DNA of 64,000 bases from Tretioscincus oriximinensis (GCA_022410635.1 JAJVDF010000248.1:1389019-1453018), one strand, 5' to 3'; positions 47,423-60,600 are shown, counted from the stretch's first letter. Made by a program: numbers and translations. The notes: generated from the letters alone by a model not told the origin.

Positions 47423-47823
47423 CAGTGGCGGCTTGCCTCTGTCCGGCGAACACCCAGAGATGAAAATCAATGATAAAGTCTCCATAGAAAACAATGGAGA
47501 ACCATTGGCCAATCGTAGGCCTTCATAGAGGAGCTGCCAACAAATCAAAAAGCTCCAGGTAGTTTTTTTATTGACAAAAGGGGTTGCTGATCCCAGAACC
47601 AATGGGAGGGCTGCCTGGGAGTCTCAGTCTCCGTTGAGGTGACATTTTGTATTGGCATTCAACTTGCAGACTGAATGAGAGACTAGTAAGTGCTTGAATG
47701 GGCCTCCCAGCCCCTTTCCTAATGTTGCCAAGGCTGGAAGAAGAGATCTTTCTCCAGCCTCGGCAATGTTAGAAAAGCCCTGACTCTGCATCCCCCAATC
47801 TCAAAGTCCACCAGCTGCCACTG
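47423..47823. mobile_element. Non-autonomous hAT element, 401 bp
   Basis: Perfect 8-bp flanking repeat GTAGGGAT (47415-47422 and 47824-47831). Inverted ends CAGTGGCGGCT and AGCTGCCACTG (one mismatch). Internal homology to 24308-24560. No coding capacity. Confidence 0.88.
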
Positions 47824-47831
47824 GTAGGGAT

Positions 47832-48460
47832 ATGCAAAGGATTTTTAATGTGCATTGGACTGTTCTGGTTCTGGTCATATCAGCAGCATTCGAAGCTTGC
47901 TGAACAAGAGAGAAGCATTGCATGACCTCTTTGCCAAACCACTGTGTGTCAGCCAAGCTGGCACATGCAAGACTTCTGTTATGTTTTTCTTTGCTTTAAT
48001 GCACTGTTGAACCCTTCCAAGCAGAGGTATCTTGGAGGCTGCCCAAGCCAAACCCAATAAATTCCTAGTACAACCATTCAGTTGATGTTTTACTGATATT
48101 TTAATGGCTGTAATACATTTTAAAGATGGTTAAAAATTTTAAAGTTTTCTCTAATTTTCTTGCTTTCAGTTGTATTCTGGTTCTACATAAAAACATTACT
48201 TTGTTTTTAAGAAAGGGAATCAGCACGTTGCTGTCTACCTCTAAAGCTTTCTAAGGAGTTTATTCCAGGACTGTCAACCCAGTGTTCAAAAGGTAGTCAG
48301 GATAACATTCTTTTCTAGAGGTGGCATTCAGAGCAAGGTATAAAACTGAGTTAATAGTCCTTTGTCCATATATGGGCAGTCCCTCAAACACTATGGTGGC
48401 AGTTAAAATATATGTAAAAGATGTGCTGCATGGAAATAGATTGCCTAGGTGTTAAAAGGA
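47832..48460. other. Unassigned intronic sequence
   Basis: No element recognised. Confidence 0.3.
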
Positions 48461-48461
48461 A

Positions 48462-49062
48462 TGAATGGCACAGTCATTAAGGAGTTGGTCTTTCACCTGA
48501 AAGATCCGGTTTCGCGGCCCTGTTTTGGACATGGAGAGGGGTGAATGCCCTCTACTGGCCTTCAGCTCTAGCCAACTCAAAAGAAAGTAGATTCACAATC
48601 TACATTTCAGTTAGATAAATGAGTACCATGTCCTATGAGGAACAGTTAAAGGATCTAGGGATGTTTAGTCTGCAAAAGAGAAGACTGAGAGGAGACCTGA
48701 TAGCTGCCTACAAATATCTGAAGGGCTGTCACAGAGCAGAGGGATCAGCATTGTTCTTATTAGCACATGGAAGGACTAGAAACAATGGGATGAAACTGCA
48801 AGGGAGTAGATTTAGATTAGATATTAGTAAAAATTTCTAACAGTCAAGGTGATAAACCAATGGAACAGGTTGCCACAGGAGGTAGTGAGCTTGCTTTCAT
48901 TGGACAGTCTTCTGCTTGGGATGGTTTAATGAATCCAGCATTGAGCAGGGGATTGGACCCGATGACCCTGGAGGTCCCTTCCAACTCTGTAATTCTATGA
49001 ATCTATGATTCTACCACCATTAACCCGATGGGGAAGAAAATTAACCTTGTAAGCCATTGTTA
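48462..49062 (+). mobile_element. tRNA-derived SINE (second family) split by CR1
   Basis: The 5' part at 48462-48621 (GATCCGGTTTCGCGGCCCTG as B-box region, then GGGGTGAATGCCCTCTACTG and TAGCCAACTC) and 3' part at ~49015-49062 (CCGATGGGGAAGAAAATTAA) align to the intact copies at 51548 and 58976. Confidence 0.75.
48622..49014 (+). repeat. CR1 LINE 3' end nested in SINE
   Basis: ATGTCCTATGAGGAACAGTT, GAGGAGACCTGATAGCTGCC, GAGGTCCCTTCCAACTCTGT, then the terminal ATTCTATG-type octamer repeat. A different, classic amniote CR1 subfamily from the AAGAACATAAG type. Confidence 0.9.
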
Positions 49063-49372
49063 GAAAGTAATGTGACATATACTATTTGGGGTTCTATTTC
49101 TCTCCTGTATTTTTTCCAGCTACTGGAAATGTACGCTTGCTTGTTATTTAGTTGTAGCCAACTTTTGGTAGCCATATGATTGACTTCCTCCAGATTGACA
49201 AGTTTTTGGCAATTTTTCTTAGGTCTGTTGGTAAGATTTTATCTGCTGTCATTATTGAGTCTACCCTCTTATACTTTTACAAGTATCTGTGTGTTTTCCT
49301 AATGTATCCAAAGTATGACAGTTTAATCCTAGTGATTTGATTACTAATGGGGGTGCTTAAGCACAGATGCCT

Positions 49373-50310
49373 TGCCTTGCAAAAATATTCATACCTCTTG
49401 AGCATTACCACAATTTTCACATTGTACTCACCAATTTAAATGTATTTTATTTTATGTGATAGACCAACACAAGTAGGAAGCATATGTGAAATGAAAAGAA
49501 AATGATACATGGTTTCCAAAATTTTATAAAAAATAAAAACCTGACAAGTGTGATATGCATTTGTAGTCAGCCCCCTGTACTCTGATACCCCTAAATAAAA
49601 TTCAATGTGACCAATTGTTTTCAGAAGTCATCTAATTGGTAAATAAGAGCTTACCTGTGTGTAATTTAGTCTTAGTATAACTACAACTTTTATGTGAGAA
49701 CGTTACTGATTAAATAGCATCATTAAAACCAAGGAATACACCAGATAGTTGAGGGATTAAGTTGTGGAGAAGTAAAAGTTGGTTTAGGTTGTAAAATAAA
49801 TATCCATAGCTCTGAACATCTCATGGAGCACAGTGTTCAATCCATTAGCCAAAGATGGAAGGAATATGGTACAACTGCAAACCTACCAGTCCAGACAGGG
49901 AGAGCAGTAATCAGAGAAACAGCCAAGAGGCACAAGGACATTCTGTAGGAGTTGCACAGGTCCACAACTCAGGTGGGAGAATCTGTCCACAAGGTAACTA
50001 TTAGTTGTGTACTCCACAAAGCTGGCCTTTATGGAAGAGTGGCAACAAGAAATCATTTTTGAAAGCAAGCCATATGAAGTCCTTTTTGCAGTTTGCCACA
50101 AGTCATTTAACGTGTGAAAGAAATGCAAAATGCTGTGTGCTGGAAATTTGCACCATCTTACTGCACATCATCTTGAACACACACCCTCATCATGAGACAT
50201 GATGGCAGCTTCATGCTGTGGGAATGCTTCTCTTCAATAGGGATGGGGAAGTTGGTCAAAATTGATGGGCAGATGGATGGAGCGTGACTTGATGGATTTC
50301 CTATCCTTGC
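49373..50310 (+). pseudogene. Tc1/mariner transposon with dead transposase
   Basis: Left terminus TGCCTTGCAAAAATATTCAT is a well-known vertebrate Tc1 end. Downstream, broken frames encode transposase pieces: RGRAVIRETAKRHKD, TTQVGESVHKVTISCVLHKA (HTH region), then GSFMLWECFSSIGMGKL. The right terminus is missing. It lies in inferred AHCTF1 intron 1. Confidence 0.8.
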
Positions 50311-51414
50311 AACAGGAGGAGGGTACTCTCTCACTAGATATTGGTCATATTAACGTTTGTAGACAATGGGGGGGGGGAATGAGATTGTATAGTACAATTT
50401 TAGGACCATTGTCCTCACCAGAGGAAAATTCATGTGGCTAATTCCTTTGTTTTGCTCTAGGCATTAAAAGTTAGCAAGATACAAAGATTTTTTTTTATCT
50501 GTACTGGTGAAGGGCAAAGTTAAGTGGGATGTTGCCTCTTTTGATAGCTTAATGCTAATTAGGCAAAGAGGCTTAGAGGAAACATACCTCGAAGTGTGGT
50601 GGTTAGACTACATTGTATGCTGATTTGGGTTTTGGTGAAGGATTGAGGGTGTAATGTACAAGGTTTAACATGCATAAGCTGGGTGAGACATTCTCTTGTA
50701 ACAGTTATTCACTGTTTGTTTCCTCCCGAGTGATTGTGCACCTATTTGTGAACAGTTGTAATACTTGGAGTATTTATATAATCTCTTGGAGAGTGCATGG
50801 AATTAATGAAGCTATTATCTTTATATTAAGAAAATGTGGACAAATGTGCATACACAAAGACACTTATTATTGTCTGCTAATGATTTTTTTTTATTTCTGG
50901 TATAGGAAGTGTTTTTATATTGGCAAATAAGTTTTGTTTGCTCATAGAATCTGANTGAGCTTCCTATATGGGGTTCAATGAAAGTCATTTTGTGGATCTG
51001 TGACATTTACTATTTTGTATGATGCTGTTGTTCTTGTGCATCTTAAGTGACGTTCACATCATTTGCTTAATTCAACAAGAGCTTGACAAGCTCTTATTTT
51101 ATTCTGCTTGTTCATCAGCACTTGGAAAATTGTAAGACCTCATTTGAAGATACTGAAAAAAATGCAAAAAAATTAAGAACATCTCTGTACAGCTCTCCAT
51201 AAAATCTCAAAGTAGTTAAGAAATAGGTAAAATAATTTTAAAAATTAGTTAAATTTGTGTTCTAAGACTGATGCTCAATTGGGAGTTCTCTGTCCCTCTG
51301 AAGTTTGTGTGCCAGTGATATAGCTACACATGTTTTATACATACACTAGTGGAATTAACCCGTTGCATGATGATAATGCAATGGGCTGTAGCTTGTCTCC
51401 CATTTCTCCTTTCA
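50311..51414. other. Unassigned intronic sequence
   Basis: AT-rich, no recognised element. Confidence 0.3.
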
Positions 51415-51547
51415 CTTGTGGATTCCTTGTTTAGTTCTTTCTTTCCATTTCCCCTTCCTTCCTTCTTCCTTTTTTTCTCCTTTTTTCTTCTTTTATCTTC
51501 TTTCCTTTTCATCCATTCCTTTCTTCCTTTCCTTTCATCCTTCCCTT
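51415..51547. repeat. Polypyrimidine tract
   Basis: ~130 bp of almost pure C/T (TTTCCATTTCCCCTTCCTTC and similar). It produces low-complexity open frames on both strands. Confidence 0.8.
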
Positions 51548-51822
51548 ACCGAATGGGTAAGGATGAAGTCTCCATCTGGGAGATCGGGTTTCGAGGCCCT
51601 GTGTTGGATGTGGAAAGGGGTGAGCACCTTCTACTAGCCTGAAGCTCTAGCCAACCCAGCTATTCGAAAGCAAGAATTGCAAGAAATTGCAACTGACTGT
51701 GACTAGATAAATGGGAACCACCGCAACCTGGTGGGGAAGATAGAATGTAAGCCTTTGGGCAAAAAATAACCTTCGGTTGAAGCCAGGTATAAAAAGCCAG
51801 TTCTTTCTTCTACTACTACTGG
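51548..51822 (+). mobile_element. tRNA-derived SINE (second family)
   Basis: GATCGGGTTTCGAGGCCCTG B-box region, GGGGTGAGCACCTTCTACTA, CTAGCCAACCCAGCTATTCG, AACCTGGTGGGGAAGATAGA, ending TTCTTTCTTCTACTACTACT. Confidence 0.8.
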
Positions 51823-51915
51823 TCCCAGTACTGAACCCTAGGGTATTCCACTGTCCATTATTACTTCCCTCTGTTTTCTGTCTTTTACCCAGTTTCTAAC
51901 CCAGGATTCTTGTTT
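51823..51915 (-). repeat. CR1 LINE fragment
   Basis: GTCCCAGTACTGAACCCTAG, CCCTCTGTTTTCTGTCTTTT, ACCCAGTTTCTAACCCAGGA match 32095-32205 of the CR1 in complement. Confidence 0.7.
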
Positions 51916-53552
51916 GTGGAGTCCATTTTGCCAAAGTTCTGATCTCTGACATTGGTCTCTGGAAACTTCCAATGGTCTGAACCCTGTCACTGGACATTAT
52001 ACCTCAGAATGCTGAACTCGCACACACCTTTTATTATATTTGATGAGGATATTTATACTTCACAGACAGAAGTATGCAGATATTTATTAGAATCTGTTAA
52101 GATTTCTTCATTCCAGTAGAGAAGGAAAACATTTTCTGTAGGTTTGCTACCTTATTTTAAATAGTCACTATTAATTGTTATTAAGGTATGAAAGTGAAAG
52201 AGTTACAGTATACAGATGAAAAGTTTGAGTAGATGTGGAACAAGATGCATCAAAATAAAAATGAGGTTGTAACTTCCATGATTTGTTCCTCTAGGGGAAT
52301 CAGAAAGTTATCTCAGCCTTTAGTGAATGGTAGGACCATCTATTAAATTCCTTACAGTTAAGCCTATGTCATACAACCTCTGACTCATGACACAGAGTGA
52401 CTGGAAAGCAGACAGTGAAAGAGAAAAGTCACGTACTGCACCAAAAATGGCAGTATATACAGAATAGAAAAATGCTGGACGCAGTCGTAATTTAATTTAT
52501 TAAATTATTATTAAATAATATGAGACAGTCGTAATTTAATTGTTTAGGTAGTAGCGCTTTTCTTAACAAGTCTTGTGTTTTTTTGAGAAAGCAAGATATT
52601 CTTTTGTTGCTGCTGAAGTATTATATAAGAATATGGTTTCTGCAGTTAATAGAAAACAAGATTATTATTTTTTTGTCCTTCCATTGCATCGGGTTGCACT
52701 GAAATTAATACAATAAGACGTTCTGGCATATCATTGTGATAAAGGTGGTTGGAAAGAGTTTTGAGCAACAACTGTTTAGCTGCTAGGAAAAGAAAGTCAG
52801 TTTTTTATAATTTCTAATTTTTTGTAAATAGTAAAAATATTCAGAACAGAGAATTACCAGATATTTAATTATGGCAGATATTTCTTTATTAATAGTTTCC
52901 CAATATTTCTGGATTGAACACTATAAGTGGAAATATATCGCTTTGTGTTACTATCAGTCAATAAAAAGGTGGATGAGGAAAACGGGTTTCTATACCAGCT
53001 GTGCAATGATTTGACATACATTTCTTTGTACTTCACAGCTTTGAATTGACTTTTATTGTCATAAATGGTCCCATTCATCCTCTGTAATGTCAATGTTAGA
53101 ATCAAATTTGCACAGGCCTTTTAGTCATTTTTAGAATAGGCGGTGTTATAACATTATAAAAAAACTAATATAGCATTGAAGTACTATCTTTAGGGACGCT
53201 GATATGACTCAATATTATACCTGCTTTTTATAGTATCTGTATTATTAGCAATATATTGATGATGGGCCTTTATGGCCCAATCACAAAGCTTGGAACGTTA
53301 TAATAAGTGCACATGCACCTGTGGGTTCGGGTTTGGGCAGTGGAGGCTGCCATCTGCCAACATGATGGAGAAAATGGTTATCTCTGGTTCCCAAAGCTGC
53401 TGCAGCAAGAGAGCTGAAAGAGTCAGTGGAGAGAAAGAGGAAACTTCTATCCTGTTAGTATGGGGAATTTGCCATTTCTCTCAACTGCCTCTGTTTGATA
53501 GGAGGGGAGGTTCCCCTTTCTTGATCACACCCAATCCCATGTGTGTGGGCTT
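51916..53552. other. Unassigned intronic sequence
   Basis: AT-rich, no recognised element. Confidence 0.3.
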
Positions 53553-53574
53553 CACCACCACCACCACCACCACC

Positions 53575-53611
<37 letters not shown>
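53553..53611. repeat. Compound (CCA)n(GTA)n microsatellite
   Basis: About eight CAC/CCA units followed by about twelve AGT units. Confidence 0.92.
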
Positions 53612-54547
53612 ATTAATAAATACCGCTTGTATAAAAAGACTAAAAGGGTTAACAAGTAACCAGTCTTTTTGCTGTAATTATAATCTGTTTTAAGTTTTTA
53701 CTCAACCCTCAAGAGATTTGCTAGCATTTATAAGGCATAAGCTCTAAAATTAAATGCATGGAGCAAAATACTGTGTGTACCAAGTGGGACAGTTTACTGG
53801 GGAGGGGAGTTTCTGTCAATTGCTCTACGAAGGTATGTGCACAAGTAATCCTAAAATAATTAGAGTTTGCTTTTCTCAATTTGTAATGTGCCATACGGCA
53901 GAACATGCTTTCATTGATTTACTTCTCATTTCTCCCACCATATCCTCTTTCATGCAAATATGTTTCATACTAACATTGTTGGACTGCTTAATACAATTTT
54001 GTAAGAGTTCTTTATCTTTTGGAGAAAAGTAAATACCAATGATAACAGATAAGGCTGGATAGAGTGGGAAGTAAGCATCTTGTGCAAGTCCAAAGCTTCT
54101 TTCACCAAAACCAACCCTTCTACAGTCTTTACCAGTGTTTCTAACCACAGTAGCAGATACTTTTTCTTAGTCTCTTTACTAAATGTACAGATTTATTACT
54201 TACTCATTTGTAATTTAAAAAAAAAATCTTGTTTCCTATTTTTACATTGGTCCTGCAATTTGGAATTATTGGTGTTCTTATAAAATTAATATTCCTCAGA
54301 TTTTGGTAGCAAATTAAGATAAGTTGCAAATACCTATCATTTATAGAATTTGAACGTCTTATTGTTCATAAATTGAAGAAAGTTCAGGAGAAGACAGTGT
54401 ATGCTCAAAGGAGCATCTTGCAAGAACAAAATACTGTAAACAAATCAGTGCATACCATGGCAGCTTTAACCACTACATATTATAATTGTTGATGTAACAG
54501 ACAGGTACTGTCTAGATACTGAATAAACATTCTTTGTATCTTTACAG
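53612..54547. other. AHCTF1: Unassigned AHCTF1 intron 1 sequence
   Basis: Region 53745-54150 is modestly structured but has no recognised family. It ends at the first coding exon acceptor. Confidence 0.3.
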
Positions 54548-54674
54548 TGAATCATGCGAGACCTCATAGCTCATGTAACCAGCCGTTTCCTGCAGTTTCC
54601 AGAAGCAATTGTACAAGCACTTGGGGAAGATGACATAGCAATAAACTCTGTTCTTCATGGAAAATTTACAGGAG
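54548..54674 (+). CDS. AHCTF1: AHCTF1 first coding exon
   Basis: Acceptor TATCTTTACAG, then TGA-ATC-ATG with the start codon at 54554, giving 6 nt of 5' UTR in this exon. It encodes residues 1-40 ([18 protein letters not shown] onward, including QALGEDD). Donor GTAAAT. The upstream UTR must come from an earlier exon, probably at the CpG island. Confidence 0.93.
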
Positions 54675-57600
54675 GTAAATTTCTTGAGGCTTTATTTCAT
54701 CATACCTATTATAAATAACTGTTCTTAGATTTTACAGCATGAACACTTTTTTCATTGTTCCAAAACAAAAGAGGATATTAACTAGGGAAAGTGATCTCTT
54801 TAGCTGGAAAGGATGTATAATCCTCTTTTAAATTATTTTTGTGCAAGTAATAGAACTGAAGTTTGAGAGAAACAAATCATGTAATCAGTATATTTCATAA
54901 AAATCAAGCGTAGCCTCTCTATAGTGTCTAGTTCAGATAAAATACAGGTGAATCCAGATGAAATTATGTGGGGAAACTCACTCACACTGTGAGTTTACAC
55001 TAACTTCTTAGTGGGTGGAGGTACAGTGGTGTGAAAAANTACTTGCCCCCTTCCTGATATCTTATTCTTTTGGATGTTTCACACACTTAAATATTTCAGA
55101 TCACCAAATAAATTTAAATATTGGTCAAAGATAACACAAATAAGCAAAAAATGCAGTTTTTAAGTGAAGGTCTTTATTATTAAAACCTATAAGGGCCCTG
55201 TGTGAAAAAGTAATTGCCCTCTAAACTTAATAACTGGTAGGGTCACCCTTAGCAGCAACAACTAACGGAAATTTCCCCTCCCCTCCTTAAAACATAAATC
55301 AACTATGTTTTTGCTCATTTAGCCTCAGTTAGACCTGATTATTGCTACACCTGTTCTCATGCAAGAAATCGCTTGCAGTAAATAGGACCGGCCTGACAAA
55401 GTGAAGTAGACACAAGATTCTCAAAAACCACTATAGAGGACACGGGAAGATCCTAAGTAAAAATGTGGGCTTGCTTGAGGGGGACGTGGCTTGGGATGTG
55501 GGGGAAAGCACTCAGTGGTGACAGGGTTTCCAGTTACCCCTATACAGGCCTATGCACTATAACCTTTTATATAAAGTTTGGTTATGTGATCTATTGTAAA
55601 ATGCTTTACGTGGACTGCTTAGATACATTTGAAATAGAGGAATAAAGCACTTTGGTAGAGGTTTATAATAGTAAGTAATTTTATGATGGTCTATAAGAAA
55701 ATTCTTCTTGATTATTTGGGAAATGAGTTTTAATTAACAGTCAAACCTGTTTCATTGGTGGAAAATCAGGTGACTTGTGCATGGTAGATTTATTATTTTT
55801 CTCATATAGATTCTAGTCCTATAAGAACATAAGATGAGCCATACTGGATCAGGCCACAGCCCACCTAGTCCAGCATTCTGTCTCACACAGAGGCCCACCA
55901 GATGTACCTGGGCAGTCTGAACAAAGGAAAGAAAGCAAAATATGCACCTGTTCATGACTCCCTGCAAATGATATTTCAGGGGTCTGTCTGTTGCTCCATC
56001 CCGGAGGCAACATCCAGACATCCATCCTAGTACCCATTTATACCCTTGGTGTCCATAAACCTGTCTAGTCCTGACTGTTCTAACTTTTAAGCAATCTGTC
56101 CACATTTTTACCACTGGTTATAAATATTTGTTCCATTCTCTTCTAGGGCGAAATGGCTTAGCTTTTCTAGCTTGTGGGCCTCAACTGGAGGTTGTAAGCT
56201 CAGCCACTGGAGAGCGAGTTTCTGCATATCGTTTTAGTGCAGTAAAGGAAAAGCCTCCAACTATCGTGGCCGTAAAGGAATTTTCCTGGCAGAAAAAAAC
56301 TGGGCTATTAATTGGCTTAGAAGAAGCAGAAGGAAGTGTTCTATGTTTGTATGACATTGCAGTATCAAGGGTAGTTAAAGCTGTTGTTCTTCCTGGAAGG
56401 GTATGTACACAGTATATAATTTTAAAAATAAAAAAGTTTGCTTGGTTGACTACTTTTAAAACAGCCTTCAAAAATGTGAGATGTGAGATGTGTTATGCTG
56501 CTTTTTTGGGCCCTTTCTGCCCTAGGTTTTACATTGGAGAATATCCTGGAATAAGACCAACTATTTATTTGTATTTATACCCCGCCCTATACCTGAAGGT
56601 CTCGGGGCGGCCAACCGTAGGACGGCACACATACCTTTTGTTGCTTTCTCCACAACAGACACCCTGTGGAGTAGGTGGGGCTGAGAGAGTTCATAGAACT
56701 GTGACTGGCCCAAGGTCACCCAGCTGGCTTTCATGGAGGAGTGGGGAATCGAACCGGGAGGCTACAAGATAAGAGTCCCACACTCTAACTACTACATCAA
56801 ACTATGTCCAAATGGAGCCTGCCATAGCATACAGTGGCATGTGGATGGCCCCTAATCTAAGATGTACTAAAAATAAAGCATTTTTTATCCAAATGAAGTA
56901 CATTTGGATAAGGAAATAGTTTTTTTTAGCACCATTTGTGCTTTGATAATGGCATTTAAACTTTTTTTAAAAACTAATTAAAGGGTTTTTAGTAATTATT
57001 AATAAAACTAAATCAACAAATTTATTCTGATAATAACTTTATTATGATATTTTGCAAGAGGTCCGCATATACAAGCTGTTTGGAAGTGGGGAGTCTACAA
57101 TTGAACTACATGATTTTAGGATCTGTTCTGAATTCCTATTCAAAAGTGCTTTAGTGGAATGTGAACAAAACCTCATCTCCCAATATGCACTTTCTAAGAA
57201 GGGCTTTTGGGGGGATGCCAAGGACAGATTTTTTATGGTCGTTTCTCATGTAGGTTAATACAATCAAGAATCTCATACTATGTTGCAACGAATTCATTCT
57301 TTGATTAAAAGAAGCAGAGAAAGAGTGGAATGTCTGGATAATTTAGTGTACACAAAAAGCTGCAGAAGTACATCTCAAGTGTGACATTATTGTGTATTAA
57401 AGGATTCAGAGTCCAGGAAGTTAAGAGGTACCTGCTTCTTGATGAGGTTATTTTGCCTCAGAAATATCAGTTCTGTGATCTGGGGTTAGTTTTGACAGCG
57501 ACAGCCAGAAGTGCTTACTTCTATCTCTGTCTGGTTTGCCAGCTTCATCCATTCCTGGATAACTTGGTCATAGTGATTCACACTCTGGAACCTCCAGAAC

Positions 57601-60600
57601 TGACTATTTCATATATATGCTCTACATGAGGCTACACTTGACAATGATCCGGAAAGCTAGAACTAGTGCAGAATGCAGTTGCCTATTTGCTAACAAGCCC
57701 AATTTTTTTTTAATTTATACTTATACCCCGCCCTATACCCCAAGGTCTCAGGGCGGCCAAAACAGTAAAACATCACTGCAAAATTAAAACAATATAAAAC
57801 AATATTTAAAAGTAGGGATAAAGATCAAGTTGTTAATGTTAGTATACAAAGCCTTTGTGTCCTGACTATCTGAAAGAGCATCTTCTCCCGTATAGACTTG
57901 CCTGTGCACTAAGATCTCAAGGAGAAGGCCTTCTCTGTCGTGGTTTCCATACTGTGGAATAGACTCCCTTCATAGATTCNCCTGTGACATACACTGTATA
58001 GATTTTGATGCTGGTAAAAATGTGTCTCTTCATCCAGGCTTTTGATTCTTAGCTCCCGCTGTGTTCTGTCCTTCCAGGCAGGGTGAGTGGGAGGGAGGGA
58101 AGTTGGTTTTGGAACTTTTGAAACATTCTATTAATGTGTATTTTTTAAAAAAATAATGTTATAGATTTTTTAATTAATTTATCAAAATCCTCTTGTTGAA
58201 TATAGTTTTCAGTTACATTTTAAGTCTAAACTATTAGTTATCTGATTCTAATTCTCAGAATGGGAACAGACACTCCTGATTAGGCTTATCTTAAAATGTA
58301 AGGAGCTTTCTAATGAAGTGTAAAATGAAAGTAGTATCATCTTTTGAACTCTGATGTCACAACTATTTGTCTTTGGGAGACACTTTTAAGCTTGTCTGCT
58401 TACACCCTCAAATAAAACACGATAGCTCAGTGGTAGAACATTTATCTTGCATGCTCAAGGATTCAATCCCTAGCATTTTTCTAGAAAAAGGCAATTCTAT
58501 ATTGTTACCAAGAAAGCTGTCCAGATTCATGTAGTCACTAATAGTCAAGCTTCACTTGAGGAATTCTCAGAGTGAGTATGAAACATTGGACTTTTATGTA
58601 AAATAATCATGATCATATCAATACTCCCCCAAAGATATTAATTTTGTAAAATAATAATGACTGCAAACTACAAATACAGAAGTTACATTCATGTTAGTTA
58701 TTTTAAACTTAGTGTTCATTTATATCTCGGTGAATATCAGTTTAAATTTTAAGCAAAAACTTCTAGGTTGAGTTTAGAATTGTAGTAATTCTAAACTTAA
58801 AAAAAAAGAGAGGGAGGAAGGGTGTTATTCAAGTATTCTGGACAGCACAGTATTCCATTTTAGCAATGCATTAACTCTCATTTGCTTCAAAATTATCTTG
58901 GTCTTGAAAGAGTTATTGCCAAAGAAATAAGTGACTTCCTGGATTTTTTTAAATGGAATAATTTAGTAAAAATGAGTAGAAGAAGAAGAAGAACTTGGTT
59001 CTTATACCCCGCTTTTCTCACCTTTCAAAGGGACTCAAAGCGGCTTACAAGGATATATTTTGCCCGAAGGCTCACATTCTATCTTCCCCACCAGGCTATG
59101 GTGGTTCCCATGTATCTACTTGCAGTCAGTTGCAATTTCTTGCAATTCATGCTTTCGAATAGCTGGGTTGGCTAGAGCTACAGGCTAGTGGAAGGTGCTC
59201 ACCCCTCCCCACTTCCAACACAGGGCTTCGAAACCCGATCTCCCAGGCGAGAGACGAATTCCTAAGCAACTGAGAGTTTTTATAGTATAAGCACTCGTAA
59301 AAAAACTCTACATAGTTGGAAAATTAAATAAAAAAGTCAATACAGTTTAACTAGATAGTAGTTACTGAAGCTTTGCAACTGGTTTGTCATTTTTTATCTC
59401 ATGTGAGACCAAGAGTAATTCATGTTACTCGGTTTTCAAACAAAGCATTTACATAGTAAGGTTGATGATAAACAGTGGCAAACAAACATTCTTGGTTGAA
59501 TCCACAAGTATCCAGAAATAGAGGTTAGGAATGTGTTGGAAAATATTCATGTATTTACAAAGGAGGGTTTGTGGGTCCTTCCTCACTTTTTGCACTAGAA
59601 ATTCACATGTTCGCAGGTTTTCGCAAGTGTATCTTTTTGGTATGAATGCCATTTTCACATCTTGTATTCACAAGTACTTAGGGATGGTATATTCTACTTA
59701 TGGACTTATTATTTATCTTTATAGCCTATCCTGTTGATTTGTAGCACTCAGGATAGCTTACAAGAGTAAAGCATGTCAAATAGAGTTAGAATATAGTATT
59801 AAAACAGAATAAGTACAAAAATTAAATTATATTGATTTTTTTCTTCCCAGGTTACAGCCATTGAACCCATAATTAACCATGGAGGAGCCAGTTTGACAAC
59901 GCAGCATCTNCATCAGAGTCTTAGATGGTTGTTTGGTGTAGCTGCTGTAGTTACAGATGTTGGACATCTTCTTCTGATTGACCTTCGCTTGGATGACTTG
60001 TGTAGCCAGAATCACATGGAAGCAGCTGGTAAATTCCATTTTATCTTCAACATTGCTTTCTGTTTGGAGGCGAATTTTTTTTAATCTTTTACGTAGTCTT
60101 GTTTTAAAAAATTGGTTTGTTTAGGTATAGTGTGACTTGTTTAAAAGGCATGTTAGGCCCTCTGGTTTAAAGGGGAGCCGTGTGCTATGAAGTGGGAAGG
60201 CTGACAGATTGCAAGTGGACCAAATATTGGTAAGAGCACATAAACGTGCCTACGTTATGGCAGTGATGGCAATGAAGCTTGCTGTGACAAATTTGCCAGG
60301 CACTTTTAGGATTGAGCTGCTCAGATTCACATGGAATTGGATTCCACAGTTGGAAATGACCTGGTGGAGATGTCCAGGACACTGTCTGGTCCATATTGAA
60401 TCAGCTTCAATCATTGCTGTCTGAGGAAATGTACAAGCTGCTTGCAGGGGTTCTGTCTGTTACCTGTCTTCTTGATCCTTCACGGCTAATAAATGCTAGT
60501 TGAGGTGGTATGGCTCAGTGGGTTCAGACAGTGATACCTTCCTCTTTACATTTCCCCACCTTAAGATCCCTAGATCCAAAGGTATTAAATAACAACTAGC

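Noticed and set aside
51324..51642. 97-codon plus and 62-codon minus frames
   Set aside because: Translated polypyrimidine tract (poly-Phe/Leu/Ser and poly-Lys/Glu). No gene.
58425..58490. tRNA-like GATAGCTCAGTGGTAGAACA
   Set aside because: Resembles an A/B-box head but the acceptor stem does not close. More likely a SINE head or decayed pseudo-tRNA.
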